64,000 bases of DNA, taken from WRAU01 sp964277385 (lineage in GTDB: Bacteria > Pseudomonadota > Alphaproteobacteria > WRAU01 > Hepatincolaceae). Below the pieces are notes generated by a model. That model saw only the letters and a list, made by a program, of their open reading frames with translations, made no database searches and had not been told where the DNA came from. Of the stretch, positions 1-8,342 are shown piece by piece; within the stretch, counting starts at the first letter, position 1, and every line of letters begins with the position of its first letter. The position numbers were made by a program, and so were the translations under genes. The stretch lies in contig OZ195520.1 of assembly GCA_964277385.1 (NCBI GenBank), positions 868,001 through 932,000 on the forward strand. The letters are read 5' to 3'.

Positions 1-33
1 GAAATATAAACTAAAGGAGAAAAAAAAATAAAT

Positions 34-114
34 ACAACCTAAAAAAGGAAAACAAAATGATTTTAATAAATAAAACAAAATAATAAGCACAACATAAAAA
101 AGGAAAACAAAATG
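34..114 (+). repeat. Duplicated leader with ribosome-binding site
   Basis: A 26-base leader (34-59) containing AAAAAAGGAAAA and ending in ATG recurs at 89-114 with one mismatch. The first copy opens only an 8-codon reading frame (57-83); the second opens the sheath-like gene. It looks like a small local duplication, or the trace of a gene reduced to its start. Confidence 0.6.
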
Positions 115-1065
115 GCTTTAATAGATGAAATTATAGAAATAGATATAGACTTGGCAAGTATGAGCTCAAGTCCATTAGTTCATAGAACTTTTGCATGTTT
201 CTTAAAAATTCAAGGAGGAGTAAATTCTATATTAATTAATCAATCAAATTTAGATGAAGAAATAGAGAATATCCATGAAGACCATCAAAGTGAAGTAAGA
301 ACATGGTTTAAAAGTGGTGGTTCATCATTAAGAGTTTACTCTAACAATGTAGAATATTTAGGAAAGTTAAAAGAAATAGAGGAATATAACTTGATATTTG
401 CAGGTAACTTAGCAGCAGATCAATTAAAAATTCATAAATCTCTAAAAAAGGAACTTTTACTAGATAAGCACCTATTTTTTACAGTAGATAAGAGTTTTAA
501 TATAAAAGATTATCCAAAAGGTCGTGGAGTGCATGCAATGTTAAGCGATGAAAAAGTATCTACTTTAGAGATGTTTGAATATTTAGCACCATATACCAAA
601 GTAGATTATTACCGTAAAAACAATTTTGAAACAAGTAAAATTGAAGGATTACCATTAAAAACATTATCGTTTTTAACATCTAATAATATCGGTAGTTTGG
701 TTTATTTTTCAGAATTTAAGGAAAACAAATATTACAACATAGTAGATGTTGTAGGTTTTGGTTTAAACAGAAACTTTTTAATTAAAGACCTAGAATACAA
801 AATTAAAAATAGAAGTTTAACGGCTCTAGCTAATGGTAATAAATATAACGATATGACCTTAGCGAAAATAGATAATGTGTCAGCATCTTGTTGTGATTTT
901 TATGTAGATTTAGGAATGATAGAAAATTACACAACCAGTTATGTACCTAAATCAAAACAACAAACAGAAGATGTAGTGAATGGAATAGTAAGAGGCTTTA
1001 AAGTTAGTTATAAACCACTTGATGAAATTAAGAAAATACATATTAATTTGCAAGAAGAACTATAA
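112..1065 (+). CDS. Tail sheath-like protein of a contractile-tailed prophage (DUF3383-like)
   Basis: This 317-residue protein opens the visible tail operon. Its start (a stretch of alternating Ile/Asp followed by an HRTFACFL segment) and its place directly before a tube-sized gene resemble DUF3383 sheath-like proteins of Mu- and P2-like phages. A sheath would wrap the tail tube and contract on infection. I see no signal peptide or membrane segment. The start is set by an AGGAAAA site 5 bases upstream. The family call rests on position, size and weak pattern similarity, so a different tail protein is possible. Confidence 0.5.
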   Translation: MALIDEIIEIDIDLASMSSSPLVHRTFACFLKIQGGVNSILINQSNLDEEIENIHEDHQSEVRTWFKSGGSSLRVYSNNVEYLGKLKEIEEYNLIFAGNLAADQLKIHKSLKKELLLDKHLFFTVDKSFNIKDYPKGRGVHAMLSDEKVSTLEMFEYLAPYTKVDYYRKNNFETSKIEGLPLKTLSFLTSNNIGSLVYFSEFKENKYYNIVDVVGFGLNRNFLIKDLEYKIKNRSLTALANGNKYNDMTLAKIDNVSASCCDFYVDLGMIENYTTSYVPKSKQQTEDVVNGIVRGFKVSYKPLDEIKKIHINLQEEL

Positions 1066-1080
1066 ACAAGGAGATATTTA

Positions 1081-1482
1081 ATGATACACCCAAGCAATAC
1101 CCTAATCATATGGGGAAGTTACACAATTAATGAGATGTTTAATGTTATAAGCATAGGTAAACCACCAAGTGAGAGTATTTACACCCAAAGACAAGAAATT
1201 TTACCTAATGGAAAATCAAGGAAAATAGCTACAGTTAATTCAGAAAACGATTTTTCAATCACAGTAGACGGTGGAGTTGTTAACAGAGAAAACTTTTTAA
1301 AAATGAAAGAATTATTTGAAGATGACTATACCAACAGAATGAGATTAGTTAATGCAACAACTGGAGAGGTACTTGTAGAGTATAAAAGCACAATATTAGC
1401 TAACATTAACTTTTTAGAAAATATAGACGATGGTTCAGGAACCAACGCTATCTTAACATTTAATTGTATTAATGAGTTATAA
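1081..1482 (+). CDS. Tail tube-like protein
   Basis: This is a 133-residue protein rich in beta-strand-type alternation (for example DFSITVDGGVV and LVEYKSTILA). It starts 15 bases after the sheath-like gene behind an AAGGAG site. Size and the sheath-then-tube order match the tail tube subunit (DUF3277-like) of contractile phages, whose rings form the DNA channel. No catalytic motifs are seen. The role is inferred from gene order more than from sequence. Confidence 0.5.
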   Translation: MIHPSNTLIIWGSYTINEMFNVISIGKPPSESIYTQRQEILPNGKSRKIATVNSENDFSITVDGGVVNRENFLKMKELFEDDYTNRMRLVNATTGEVLVEYKSTILANINFLENIDDGSGTNAILTFNCINEL

Positions 1483-1488
1483 AGTGAA

Positions 1489-1749
1489 TTATTTTAAAAA
1501 AACAAAAGCCATAAGCGTTGCTATAAAAGCACCTAAAACGGCAACATTAACAGTTATAAGAATATTAAATTTAATTCTTATTTCCTGTTTTAACGAATTA
1601 ATCTCAGATTTAATTTCAGTAATGTCGTTTTTTTGTTCAAGAACAAGTTTAGTAGATTCAGCCACCTCAACAGAGGCCTTTTCTGCTAAATCTTCCTCTA
1701 CTCCTGCTTTTTTTAGAGCTTTATATAAGTTTGCTGAAATAATTGGCAT
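1489..1749 (-). CDS. DUF1640-like coiled-coil membrane protein, antisense to the tail operon
   Basis: This 86-residue protein has an N-terminal helix (NLYKALKKAGVEEDLAEKA), a coiled-coil middle of about 40 residues, and one C-terminal membrane span (about 65-84). The layout matches DUF1640/CCDC90-type proteins common in alphaproteobacteria and their phages. The start at 1749 is chosen because a GAGG site lies 6 bases upstream; a longer frame to 1818 has no such site. It is the only minus-strand gene in the tail operon and ends 7 bases from the tube gene, so it is probably a separately expressed cargo gene. Its function is unknown. Confidence 0.65.
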   Translation of the reverse strand: MPIISANLYKALKKAGVEEDLAEKASVEVAESTKLVLEQKNDITEIKSEINSLKQEIRIKFNILITVNVAVLGAFIATLMAFVFLK

Positions 1750-1780
1750 TTTTAACCTCGTTAATTTATTGAATATATAC

Positions 1781-1809
1781 AATATAGCTTTAAACCTTAA
1801 TAAAATCAA
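1781..1809 (-). promoter_or_regulatory. Promoter of the antisense coiled-coil gene
   Basis: On the minus strand TTGATT (1804-1809) and TATATT (1781-1786) are separated by exactly 17 bases and lie about 30 bases before the start codon at 1749. This is a good sigma-70-type match and supports separate transcription. Confidence 0.55.
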
Positions 1810-1835
1810 CTTAAACAAACTATTAGGAGTAAATC

Positions 1836-2381
1836 ATGCGTTTAGAATATCAACCTATTACTGCAAATAATATTGCAACATTTAATGCATATGTAAATGC
1901 AGTTCGTTGTGACGGCTTTAGTAAGTTCGCAAATTATTATGCAAGCGAATTCCCTGCCCTCTTTAAGAATATAACAATATTTGAAAGTGAACAATCTAGT
2001 TCGCAAGAAAGTTCGCAGGAAAATAATGCAAGCATTTTTAAAGAAGATAAAAGTAAACAAGAAAAAGGTAAAGACCTAAGTATTTCTTATAGTTCATTAT
2101 TAATTCCGCAGTTGAGAACTGTGTATGAACAAGTAGTTAAGCATCGCGAACAAGAGTTCGCAGGTGTGTTCGTTGAGAAAGAAATAGAGTTCGCTAAGTT
2201 AAGCGAACTAGAAAAAATAAAATACTCTTTACTATTTAACTATGGAGATAAATTAGGTGGATACATAGCAATAGCTTCTTTAGATATACAAGAACTATTA
2301 AATATTTATAAATATTTTTTAGAACTAGAAGAAAAGAAAAGTAAAGAAATAGAAAAATCACTGAAGCAAATTAAAAAATAG
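1836..2381 (+). CDS. Putative tail assembly chaperone
   Basis: This 181-residue protein sits between the tube-like gene and the tape-measure-like gene, the standard place of tail assembly chaperones. Its middle is polar and low in complexity (SSSQESSQENNAS), and its C-terminus is a charged helix. A start with AGGAG 6 bases upstream is clear. Many such chaperones have a frameshifted second product; I saw no convincing slippery heptamer. The role comes from position alone. Confidence 0.4.
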   Translation: MRLEYQPITANNIATFNAYVNAVRCDGFSKFANYYASEFPALFKNITIFESEQSSSQESSQENNASIFKEDKSKQEKGKDLSISYSSLLIPQLRTVYEQVVKHREQEFAGVFVEKEIEFAKLSELEKIKYSLLFNYGDKLGGYIAIASLDIQELLNIYKYFLELEEKKSKEIEKSLKQIKK

Positions 2382-2388
2382 GTAACCA

Positions 2389-3393
2389 ATGCAAAGTATT
2401 AAAGTAGCTGAAATCTTTGCTGAGATGGGTATAAATTTAGACGAGAAGTCAGCACAAAGAGTATCAAAAAGGTTTGAGAAGCTAGGTAAAGAAAACGCAA
2501 AGAATGTATCAAAACCAATGATGAGTAAGGTAAAAGAAGTTGATAGTTCTATAAGATTTTTATCTAGAAGTATAAAAGGATTTATAGCCTTCAGAGTAGC
2601 GAAAGCTGGTTTTGATATGGTTGCTAATTCCATAAAAGGAATGAATGAGGAACTTAAAACAAGCATAGGCTTTACTTCATCAATAGAAGATATAGGAGAG
2701 AGTTTAAAGCTTAGTTTTTTAGAAGCTCAGCAATTGAATTTATCAGGAATATTAGCAGGAATGGAAGGTGGTGCAAGCGAGTTAGAAGGAGCATATAAAA
2801 ACTTTTTATCAGGTTTAGAAGAGTTAAAAAAAGGAGAAGATAATGACAAAACCAATGTGTTACAAAGTGTTTTAGGTAAGTATTTAGATAAAGAAAGTAA
2901 CTTTGAGTTATTTGGTAGATTAGTCTCTTCAAATAAGTATTTAGATAAAGAAACAGTTGCGAAAAATATAGAAGTTATTTTTGGAGCAACTAACTCAAAA
3001 ACAAAAGAATACCTATCAGGTGCAGGAGCAGATAATCTAAATGAAGCGTATAGAAAATATAGTAATAAACAAGAAAAATATAAGTATTATGTACACCCCG
3101 AACAAAATAAAAATTTAGCGAATGCTTCTAAAGAAATTATTTTAAAAAATTATGAAAAAACTATAGAAGACATTAATAATCAAGATGTAGAACGTAATAA
3201 AACTGTTGCTTTAAATGAAATAAAAGACAAGGAGAATATAGAAAAAATGACTGGATTTGTAGGAAATATTGCAACTGGTCTTTCTGAATGGAAAACTAAA
3301 GCTCTTGATTTTTATGCAAATAAAAGTTGGCTTTCTTCTTTCTTTGAAAAAAACCCTAGTAAATATACAAGTAAGGAAGAAAACAATGAATGA
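2389..3393 (+). CDS. Short tape measure-like protein
   Basis: This is a 334-residue, mostly helical protein with a hydrophobic Ile/Phe/Ala segment near residues 60-85, located after the chaperone position and before the baseplate genes. This is where phages encode the tape measure that sets tail length. It is much shorter than the 600-2,000 residues usual for long tails. Using the general rule of about 0.15 nm per residue, the tail would be only about 50 nm. The next gene starts inside its last codons. Confidence 0.45.
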   Translation: MQSIKVAEIFAEMGINLDEKSAQRVSKRFEKLGKENAKNVSKPMMSKVKEVDSSIRFLSRSIKGFIAFRVAKAGFDMVANSIKGMNEELKTSIGFTSSIEDIGESLKLSFLEAQQLNLSGILAGMEGGASELEGAYKNFLSGLEELKKGEDNDKTNVLQSVLGKYLDKESNFELFGRLVSSNKYLDKETVAKNIEVIFGATNSKTKEYLSGAGADNLNEAYRKYSNKQEKYKYYVHPEQNKNLANASKEIILKNYEKTIEDINNQDVERNKTVALNEIKDKENIEKMTGFVGNIATGLSEWKTKALDFYANKSWLSSFFEKNPSKYTSKEENNE

Positions 3394-3886
3394 AACATTA
3401 TTTGAAGCCTTTTTATACACGGCGTTGACACCAAAGTTTGATAGCCTGCTAGATGTTATAAAAATAGAGATACCCGAAGAAGAATATAACGGTTCAAGTA
3501 ACATAACACAATACGCAATGCCTTTTGGTTTAAGTAGCGACTTTGTAGATAATAATCCTATGGTTATAAAAATTAATAACTGTTGCATGAAAAATACTAA
3601 AGGGTTAATACACGGTAATTTAGAAGTAAATATATTTAAAATACTAGAACTACAACAGAAACTTGTACCGATATTTTTAAAAACCAGTGGTTTTAACGGA
3701 ATGGTATATATGAGAAATTGGAATGTAAAAAGGCAAGGAATAGAAAGCACCTTTAATGCCGAGTTTGTAACAACAACAATACTAAAACCTTTTGAAGAGC
3801 TTAACTTTCAAGCAACTCAAGGAGTTACCGCCTCTGTTCCAAGTTCAAGTATAAAATCAGATAGCGTAAACATTGTAGGAAAATAA
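3386..3886 (+). CDS. Tail or baseplate protein of unknown family
   Basis: This is a 166-residue protein. Its start at 3386 overlaps the stop of the tape-measure-like gene by 8 bases (ATGAATGA) behind a TAAGGAAG site, which suggests coupled translation. A longer in-frame start at 3269 would lie deep in the upstream gene and lacks a binding site. The sequence is globular, with a Ser/Val-rich C-terminal tail. It probably belongs to the tail-tip or baseplate set by position; I do not recognise its family. Confidence 0.6.
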   Translation: MNETLFEAFLYTALTPKFDSLLDVIKIEIPEEEYNGSSNITQYAMPFGLSSDFVDNNPMVIKINNCCMKNTKGLIHGNLEVNIFKILELQQKLVPIFLKTSGFNGMVYMRNWNVKRQGIESTFNAEFVTTTILKPFEELNFQATQGVTASVPSSSIKSDSVNIVGK

Positions 3887-3887
3887 A

Positions 3888-4202
3888 ATGCAAGTAACTT
3901 TATACAATTTCAATAACTTAGCTATAGATTTTAGTAGCAATTATTTTGTTAACCTAGAGTTTAGCTTTAAAGACAATATTTATAAATTTAAAGTAACTAA
4001 AAATAATAATGATGAGCTTTTACTGTACTGCAAAGATCATTTTGTTATAAGTGACCTAAAACCTAATGTGTTTTACAAGGGTAAAGATTTTTATATAGCT
4101 TTTGTGGTAGAAGATTTTATTACAAAAGGTTTTATAGATGATAAAGATTTAGATGAAACAACAATTTTCAACAAATATAAACTAGGAGTATTTTATGATT
4201 AA
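3888..4202 (+). CDS. Small tail/baseplate protein, unknown
   Basis: This is a 104-residue protein with many aromatic and beta-type stretches (FYIAFVVEDFITKGF) and no cysteine cluster, signal peptide or membrane span. It starts one base after the previous stop and overlaps the next gene by 8 bases, so it belongs to the same translationally coupled tail operon. Small proteins here often bind the tail hub, but nothing in the sequence proves that. Confidence 0.55.
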   Translation: MQVTLYNFNNLAIDFSSNYFVNLEFSFKDNIYKFKVTKNNNDELLLYCKDHFVISDLKPNVFYKGKDFYIAFVVEDFITKGFIDDKDLDETTIFNKYKLGVFYD

Positions 4203-5046
4203 CCCACTAGATAAACCTTTTGATTTAAAAATCAATGGGAAGTCTTTTAAATTAGATTTTGAATGTATTTTATATCAAAATAGACAAAAACCATTAACCT
4301 TAAAAGTTGCATTATTTAATACTTATCTACAAAAAATACAAAATTGTAGCTTAGAAGTAGCCGGTGTTGAAGTGTTTAAATCCATGGAGAATATAGAAAA
4401 TCCAACAACTAAAGATGAAAAAGACAACGATGGTATTGTTGAATTAACCCTAAATGTAGGAGAAATAACAAGAGAACTTAATTTTAAAGCTATAGGTGTC
4501 CACCCAGAACTTGAACTTATAAATAATCATAAAGGTATTACCAACTCTAATATTACTAAACTAAATAAACAATCTAAAATATTCCCTTCTGAATTTAATA
4601 AATTAGGTTCTTTAGATAAAATAAAAAAAATCTTCAAAGATAATAAAAAAGATTTTTTAACTTATTACGTTCAAAGTAAAAAAGTAATGTTTATACCTAG
4701 AGATTATAAATCTAATAATATTAATGAAATTAAAGCAAATACAAGCAAATTCAGAATATTCAACGTTGAACAAAATTTAGATAAAGATCTATTATTGCTA
4801 AAAGGTATTCCGTACTTTTTATTAGAAGTAGGAAGCCAAATTAAATATAAAAGCAGAGATTTAAAACAACAAAATAATCAATACAGTAATATTTTTGCAA
4901 CAAAAGATACAGAAAAAACTTACATAGTAGATAGTATAGAAATGACTGTCTCTACAAGAAAAGGTGTACAAGCAGAGTATAAATGTAAAACATTAGAGGT
5001 AATTAAAAGGGAGATAGATAATGCAAATAACCAAAGGAATTCGTAA
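4195..5046 (+). CDS. Putative baseplate hub protein
   Basis: This 283-residue protein overlaps both neighbours (8 and 26 bases). Its size, its position before the baseplate wedge genes, and its alternating-strand segments (for example FFLLEVGSQIKYKSRDL, then a strand-rich C-terminus) fit the hub (gpD/gp27-like) that connects tube and baseplate. I see no lysozyme domain or other enzyme motif. This is a position-based call. Confidence 0.4.
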   Translation: MINPLDKPFDLKINGKSFKLDFECILYQNRQKPLTLKVALFNTYLQKIQNCSLEVAGVEVFKSMENIENPTTKDEKDNDGIVELTLNVGEITRELNFKAIGVHPELELINNHKGITNSNITKLNKQSKIFPSEFNKLGSLDKIKKIFKDNKKDFLTYYVQSKKVMFIPRDYKSNNINEIKANTSKFRIFNVEQNLDKDLLLLKGIPYFLLEVGSQIKYKSRDLKQQNNQYSNIFATKDTEKTYIVDSIEMTVSTRKGVQAEYKCKTLEVIKREIDNANNQRNS

Positions 5047-5356
5047 AGGTAATGTAGTAGAAGTAGAAAAAATAGAGTTTGAAGATATTAATTTCTTAAA
5101 CGAAATTAATAAAAAAGAAGTAGAAGGATTGTTACTAAATTCAAATAATGAAGATTTATATTTTATAGAAAATAATAACTATTATATAGAATTACAATCT
5201 ACACTAGAACAGTTAAAAGAGTTCTTAAATGTTTTTGCTAATTCTCAACCAATAGGGAATGGAGCCATGGGTCCAGTATTACCCGACCCTGCCCTTGTGC
5301 AAAGTGCTAACCTATTGAACCTAGAAATAGATAAATTAATAAAGAAAATACCTTAA
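5021..5356 (+). CDS. Small tail protein with C-terminal ANLLNLE motif
   Basis: This 111-residue protein overlaps the hub gene by 26 bases. It has an acidic helical first half, a Gly/Pro-rich hinge (residues 77-90) and a C-terminal helix containing ANLLNLEIDKLI (about 96-107). A near-identical motif occurs in the tail-region protein at 52009-52902 of the second prophage, which suggests a shared interaction peptide. The specific role is unknown. Confidence 0.55.
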   Translation: MQITKGIRKGNVVEVEKIEFEDINFLNEINKKEVEGLLLNSNNEDLYFIENNNYYIELQSTLEQLKEFLNVFANSQPIGNGAMGPVLPDPALVQSANLLNLEIDKLIKKIP

Positions 5357-5366
5357 GAGTAAAAAA

Positions 5367-5660
5367 ATGGATTTATATACAGATAATAACGATAATTTTA
5401 ATTTCAAAGGCAGTAAAGCTAAAGATATATCTATGTTAAAAACAGAAATACATCCAATAATAGCGCTAAGAAACTATTTGCGTAAGAACAAATACGAATT
5501 ATTAATTAATAACAATAATGCAAGTAATATTTATAATATTGTTATAAATAAAGCGCTAGAACTTAATCTAAATCCTAATTCTTTAATTTTAGATAGAAAC
5601 AGTTTAATAAATGGTGAGTTTGACCTAAAAGTTAAAATAACACCTAAAGAAAAGGAATAA
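5367..5660 (+). CDS. Small baseplate-region protein, possibly gp25/W-like
   Basis: This is a 97-residue protein just before the baseplate J-like gene, in the slot that gp25/W-type wedge proteins occupy in contractile phages. The core alternates helices (IIALRNYLRKNKYELLI) and ends in strands (GEFDLKVKITP). I cannot see the family signature clearly, so the identity is inferred from order. Confidence 0.45.
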   Translation: MDLYTDNNDNFNFKGSKAKDISMLKTEIHPIIALRNYLRKNKYELLINNNNASNIYNIVINKALELNLNPNSLILDRNSLINGEFDLKVKITPKEKE

Positions 5661-5666
5661 ACTATT

Positions 5667-6518
5667 ATGTTAAACAATACACAAACAAATATTTTAAAGC
5701 AATTTAAAGAAACATTAAGCGACAATAGGTCTGATTTAATAGAAGCGGTTTATGTTAATTTAGAAAGTAAATTTAAAACAGTATTAACTAGAGAAGAAGA
5801 TAGCAATGTGCATATTTTTATAAGCACAATGGTAGATAATATTTTAGCAGGCAAGCTAGAGTTTATAGAGTTTATAGATAACATAAATAAATTTTTTGAT
5901 AGTAATAAATTTGATGGTTACAACAGTGGAACCTATTCAGGACTTCGTCAAGCAATGTTAGATTTAAGTTATGTAAAAGATGCCAAGTTTTCAGTAATGG
6001 AAGCAGGAGTTATAGCGATAATTTTGAATCTAAATGATGAAACTATAATAGAAGATAGAAAAACAGAAATAGCCACACAAATACATAAATATTTAAGCAT
6101 AGGAATAATAACCGATACTCCAATTGAAACAAGCAAAATAAGTGCAGAAATAAATGCAAGTACAGGTCAATCATTAATTTATAACTTTTGTGAATGTATA
6201 AAAAGAAAGTTTAATTTTGATGTAAAGTATTTTGTAGATTATCAACAAAACTCAAGAGAGTTTGATGTAGAAGAAGGAATAAAAGAAGACATTTTAAGGA
6301 TTTATAACGAAAAATATAACTTTATTGGTAAAAACTTCAACGTTCAAGATTTTTATTCCATATCAAAAACGATGAAGGGAATAAAAAGACTAGATATAAC
6401 TTTAAATGAATTGAATGAAAAAGACGAGATAATAAACACATTTAAAGATTGTGATATAGCAATGAAAGACTGGGAATTACTTGAAATTAATGAAATTAAA
6501 TTAACACAAGAAAACTAG
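5667..6518 (+). CDS. Baseplate J-like wedge protein
   Basis: This is a 283-residue protein starting 6 bases after the preceding stop. A long helical N-terminus is followed by a strand-rich region (TDTPIETSKISAEINAST, about 150-170) of the kind found in baseplate J/gp47 proteins, and a helical C-terminus. Together with the flanking small protein and the following gpI-like gene it reproduces the W-J-I order of contractile tails. The call is moderate and needs profile comparison. Confidence 0.45.
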   Translation: MLNNTQTNILKQFKETLSDNRSDLIEAVYVNLESKFKTVLTREEDSNVHIFISTMVDNILAGKLEFIEFIDNINKFFDSNKFDGYNSGTYSGLRQAMLDLSYVKDAKFSVMEAGVIAIILNLNDETIIEDRKTEIATQIHKYLSIGIITDTPIETSKISAEINASTGQSLIYNFCECIKRKFNFDVKYFVDYQQNSREFDVEEGIKEDILRIYNEKYNFIGKNFNVQDFYSISKTMKGIKRLDITLNELNEKDEIINTFKDCDIAMKDWELLEINEIKLTQEN

Positions 6519-6538
6519 TAAAGGGAATACTAAGAAAA

Positions 6539-7156
6539 ATGAAATACACAAGTGATAGTTTTTTAAAACAAGATAGCGACTTTAAATACATATTATACAT
6601 GATGGAAGATTTTAATAAGCATGTATGTATTAATTCTATTAAAGAATATTCAGGTAGTATAGAGAATATAGATGGTAATTTTTTACCCTTAGCATTAAAA
6701 GCAATGGACTTATCTAATATTGTATTTTTTTTAAATGATGGAAAGACTTTTTTTGATAATTTTCGTTTAATAAGCACGTATGATGGTTTTGTAGGAATTT
6801 TAAAAAGTTTATTTTTAAGTGAAGAGATAGAAATAATAAATAAAAGTGGTGGTGTAATAGATATAATACTAACCAATAAAAACGAAAGTTTAATAAGTAA
6901 TTACATAGATATGCAAAAAGCATTATATCAAGACAATTCTAATTTTTATTTAGGATTTAAAAGTGATACCAGTAGTTCTTTAGAGAACTTTTTCAAGATA
7001 TTTTTACAAAAGTTTTTACCCACTGGAGTAGTTTTAAACTCAATAAAAATAAATAGCTTTAATAAATTATTACGACAATTAAAAAGTAGAAGCAACAGCA
7101 CAAATAAAAATAAAAGACCAACAAAAAAAGTAAAGGAGAAAAAAAATGGGAAATAA
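6539..7156 (+). CDS. Putative tail protein I-like (baseplate-to-fibre connector)
   Basis: This 205-residue protein lies between the J-like gene and the fibre gene, the place of gpI. The last 30 residues are very basic (KSRSNSTNKNKRPTKKVKEK), and the end overlaps the fibre gene by 11 bases, so translation is coupled. No enzyme motif is seen. The long basic tail is unusual for this position. Confidence 0.4.
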   Translation: MKYTSDSFLKQDSDFKYILYMMEDFNKHVCINSIKEYSGSIENIDGNFLPLALKAMDLSNIVFFLNDGKTFFDNFRLISTYDGFVGILKSLFLSEEIEIINKSGGVIDIILTNKNESLISNYIDMQKALYQDNSNFYLGFKSDTSSSLENFFKIFLQKFLPTGVVLNSIKINSFNKLLRQLKSRSNSTNKNKRPTKKVKEKKNGK

Positions 7157-7853
7157 ATATTTAGCAGAGAACGAAAGTATACAAGGAGTTATGTTAAAAG
7201 ATAAAAGTTTTATCTTAACAAAAACTAACGGTCTAGATTATAAAGCCAGCTACAATGTACTATTATTGCAAATAGAAAAAGATATGGTTTATAGGCAATT
7301 TTTAAGAGATGTAGGTGAAGATTTTAAAATTATATTACATAACAAAAATAGAGATGAACCTAAAATAAAAGATGACATGTTTGAATATGTACTATGCAAT
7401 GGTCAAGAAGGTAGTAAATCAGAATATCCTGAATACTGTAATAAGTTTGATATAAGTTCTGAGAGTTTTAAATTTCCAGATATAAAAGATGGTTATTTAG
7501 TAAGTAATCGAATAGGAAGTGGTATTGCTAATGGTACTTATTTACTAGATAGTATAAAATCTCATGTTCATAACATGGAACATGATCATGACATAAATCA
7601 CGACCATGATATGTCACATCAACACACCTATGCGACAAGAAATGGAAGTGGAGGAGAATCAAAAAGTAGTTCTCATGTTTGGGGAGGTCATCGTGCAGAG
7701 TGGACTGGAAATGGTAGAGATAGAACAGGAGAAAGCTCAATAGATCGTAGCGGAGAAAGCTCAAGAGCACATACAGAAGCAGTTGGAGAATTAGAAACAG
7801 CAGGACGTAGAACCACAGTACAAATATATATAAAAGCAAAGTTTTTAGGATAG
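7146..7853 (+). CDS. Short tail fibre with His-rich collar region
   Basis: This 235-residue protein would bind the host surface. Its C-terminal half holds a His/Asp cluster (HVHNMEHDHDINHDHDMSHQH, with repeated HDH; about 140-160) and then a Gly/Arg/Ser-rich segment (TGNGRDRTGESS). Such HxH-type clusters bind metal along trimeric fibre tips such as T4 gp12. It is short for a fibre, and no separate fibre chaperone is visible. It is the last structural gene of the operon; a holin-like gene follows 16 bases later. Confidence 0.6.
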   Translation: MGNKYLAENESIQGVMLKDKSFILTKTNGLDYKASYNVLLLQIEKDMVYRQFLRDVGEDFKIILHNKNRDEPKIKDDMFEYVLCNGQEGSKSEYPEYCNKFDISSESFKFPDIKDGYLVSNRIGSGIANGTYLLDSIKSHVHNMEHDHDINHDHDMSHQHTYATRNGSGGESKSSSHVWGGHRAEWTGNGRDRTGESSIDRSGESSRAHTEAVGELETAGRRTTVQIYIKAKFLG

Positions 7854-7869
7854 AAATAAGGGAGAGAAA

Positions 7870-8238
7870 ATGATAAACATAATATTAAATATAATAAAAC
7901 CTTTTTTAAATTTAGGAACAAGTATTGCAAAAACAAGATTAATAAACAAACACACTCCCAAAGGTATAGGTTTACTGGTAACTTTTGGTGTAGCTTTTGG
8001 TTATTTAGATAAAGAAAAAGCTAACTTAATAATGTTACTACTAGCGAACGTAACCTGGTCAGATGTATACATATTAGCACTTAATTTAGGAGTATTATAT
8101 ATTGGTTATAGATCATTAAAACTCTTAGTAAGAGCATCAGATTGCGTATTTGAGGAGAAAATAAGAAATAAATTAATTCATAATAAAAAAGAAGAAAATC
8201 AAAAAGAAACAAATATTGAAGATAATAAAGAAAAATAA
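7870..8238 (+). CDS. Holin-like membrane protein
   Basis: This is a 122-residue protein with an N-terminal helix (IIKPFLNLG), two likely membrane spans (about 34-50 and 62-85) and a very charged C-terminus, the usual holin layout. It has a clear homolog at 51360-51710 in the second prophage: matching KRLxNxHTxKGI and SDxYxxxxNxxxxYxGY patterns with similar spacing. A strong GGGAGAAA site precedes it. Holins pierce the membrane for lysis. The function is inferred from layout and lysis-end position. Confidence 0.6.
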   Translation: MINIILNIIKPFLNLGTSIAKTRLINKHTPKGIGLLVTFGVAFGYLDKEKANLIMLLLANVTWSDVYILALNLGVLYIGYRSLKLLVRASDCVFEEKIRNKLIHNKKEENQKETNIEDNKEK

Positions 8239-8273
8239 ATCATACAAAAAAAGTACAAAAAGCAGCTTTTTTG

Positions 8274-8302
8274 TTGATGATATAAAATATTATTGCTATC
8301 TT
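8274..8302 (+). promoter_or_regulatory. Array promoter 1
   Basis: TTGATG (8274-8279), 17-base spacer, TATCTT (8297-8302) with TGC just upstream (extended -10). The pattern is the same before all seven array genes. Confidence 0.75.
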
Positions 8303-8342
8303 AAATAGAGGTATTAAAATAAAAATAGAATTTGAGGTTGTA

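Noticed and set aside
1472..1870. A plus-strand frame of 132 codons between tube-like and chaperone genes
   Set aside because: It is the mirror of the minus-strand DUF1640-like gene, which has a promoter, a binding site and a family-like layout.
3211..3750. A long minus-strand frame opposite the tape-measure end
   Set aside because: It lies wholly over two plus-strand genes with good starts and has no binding site or family pattern.
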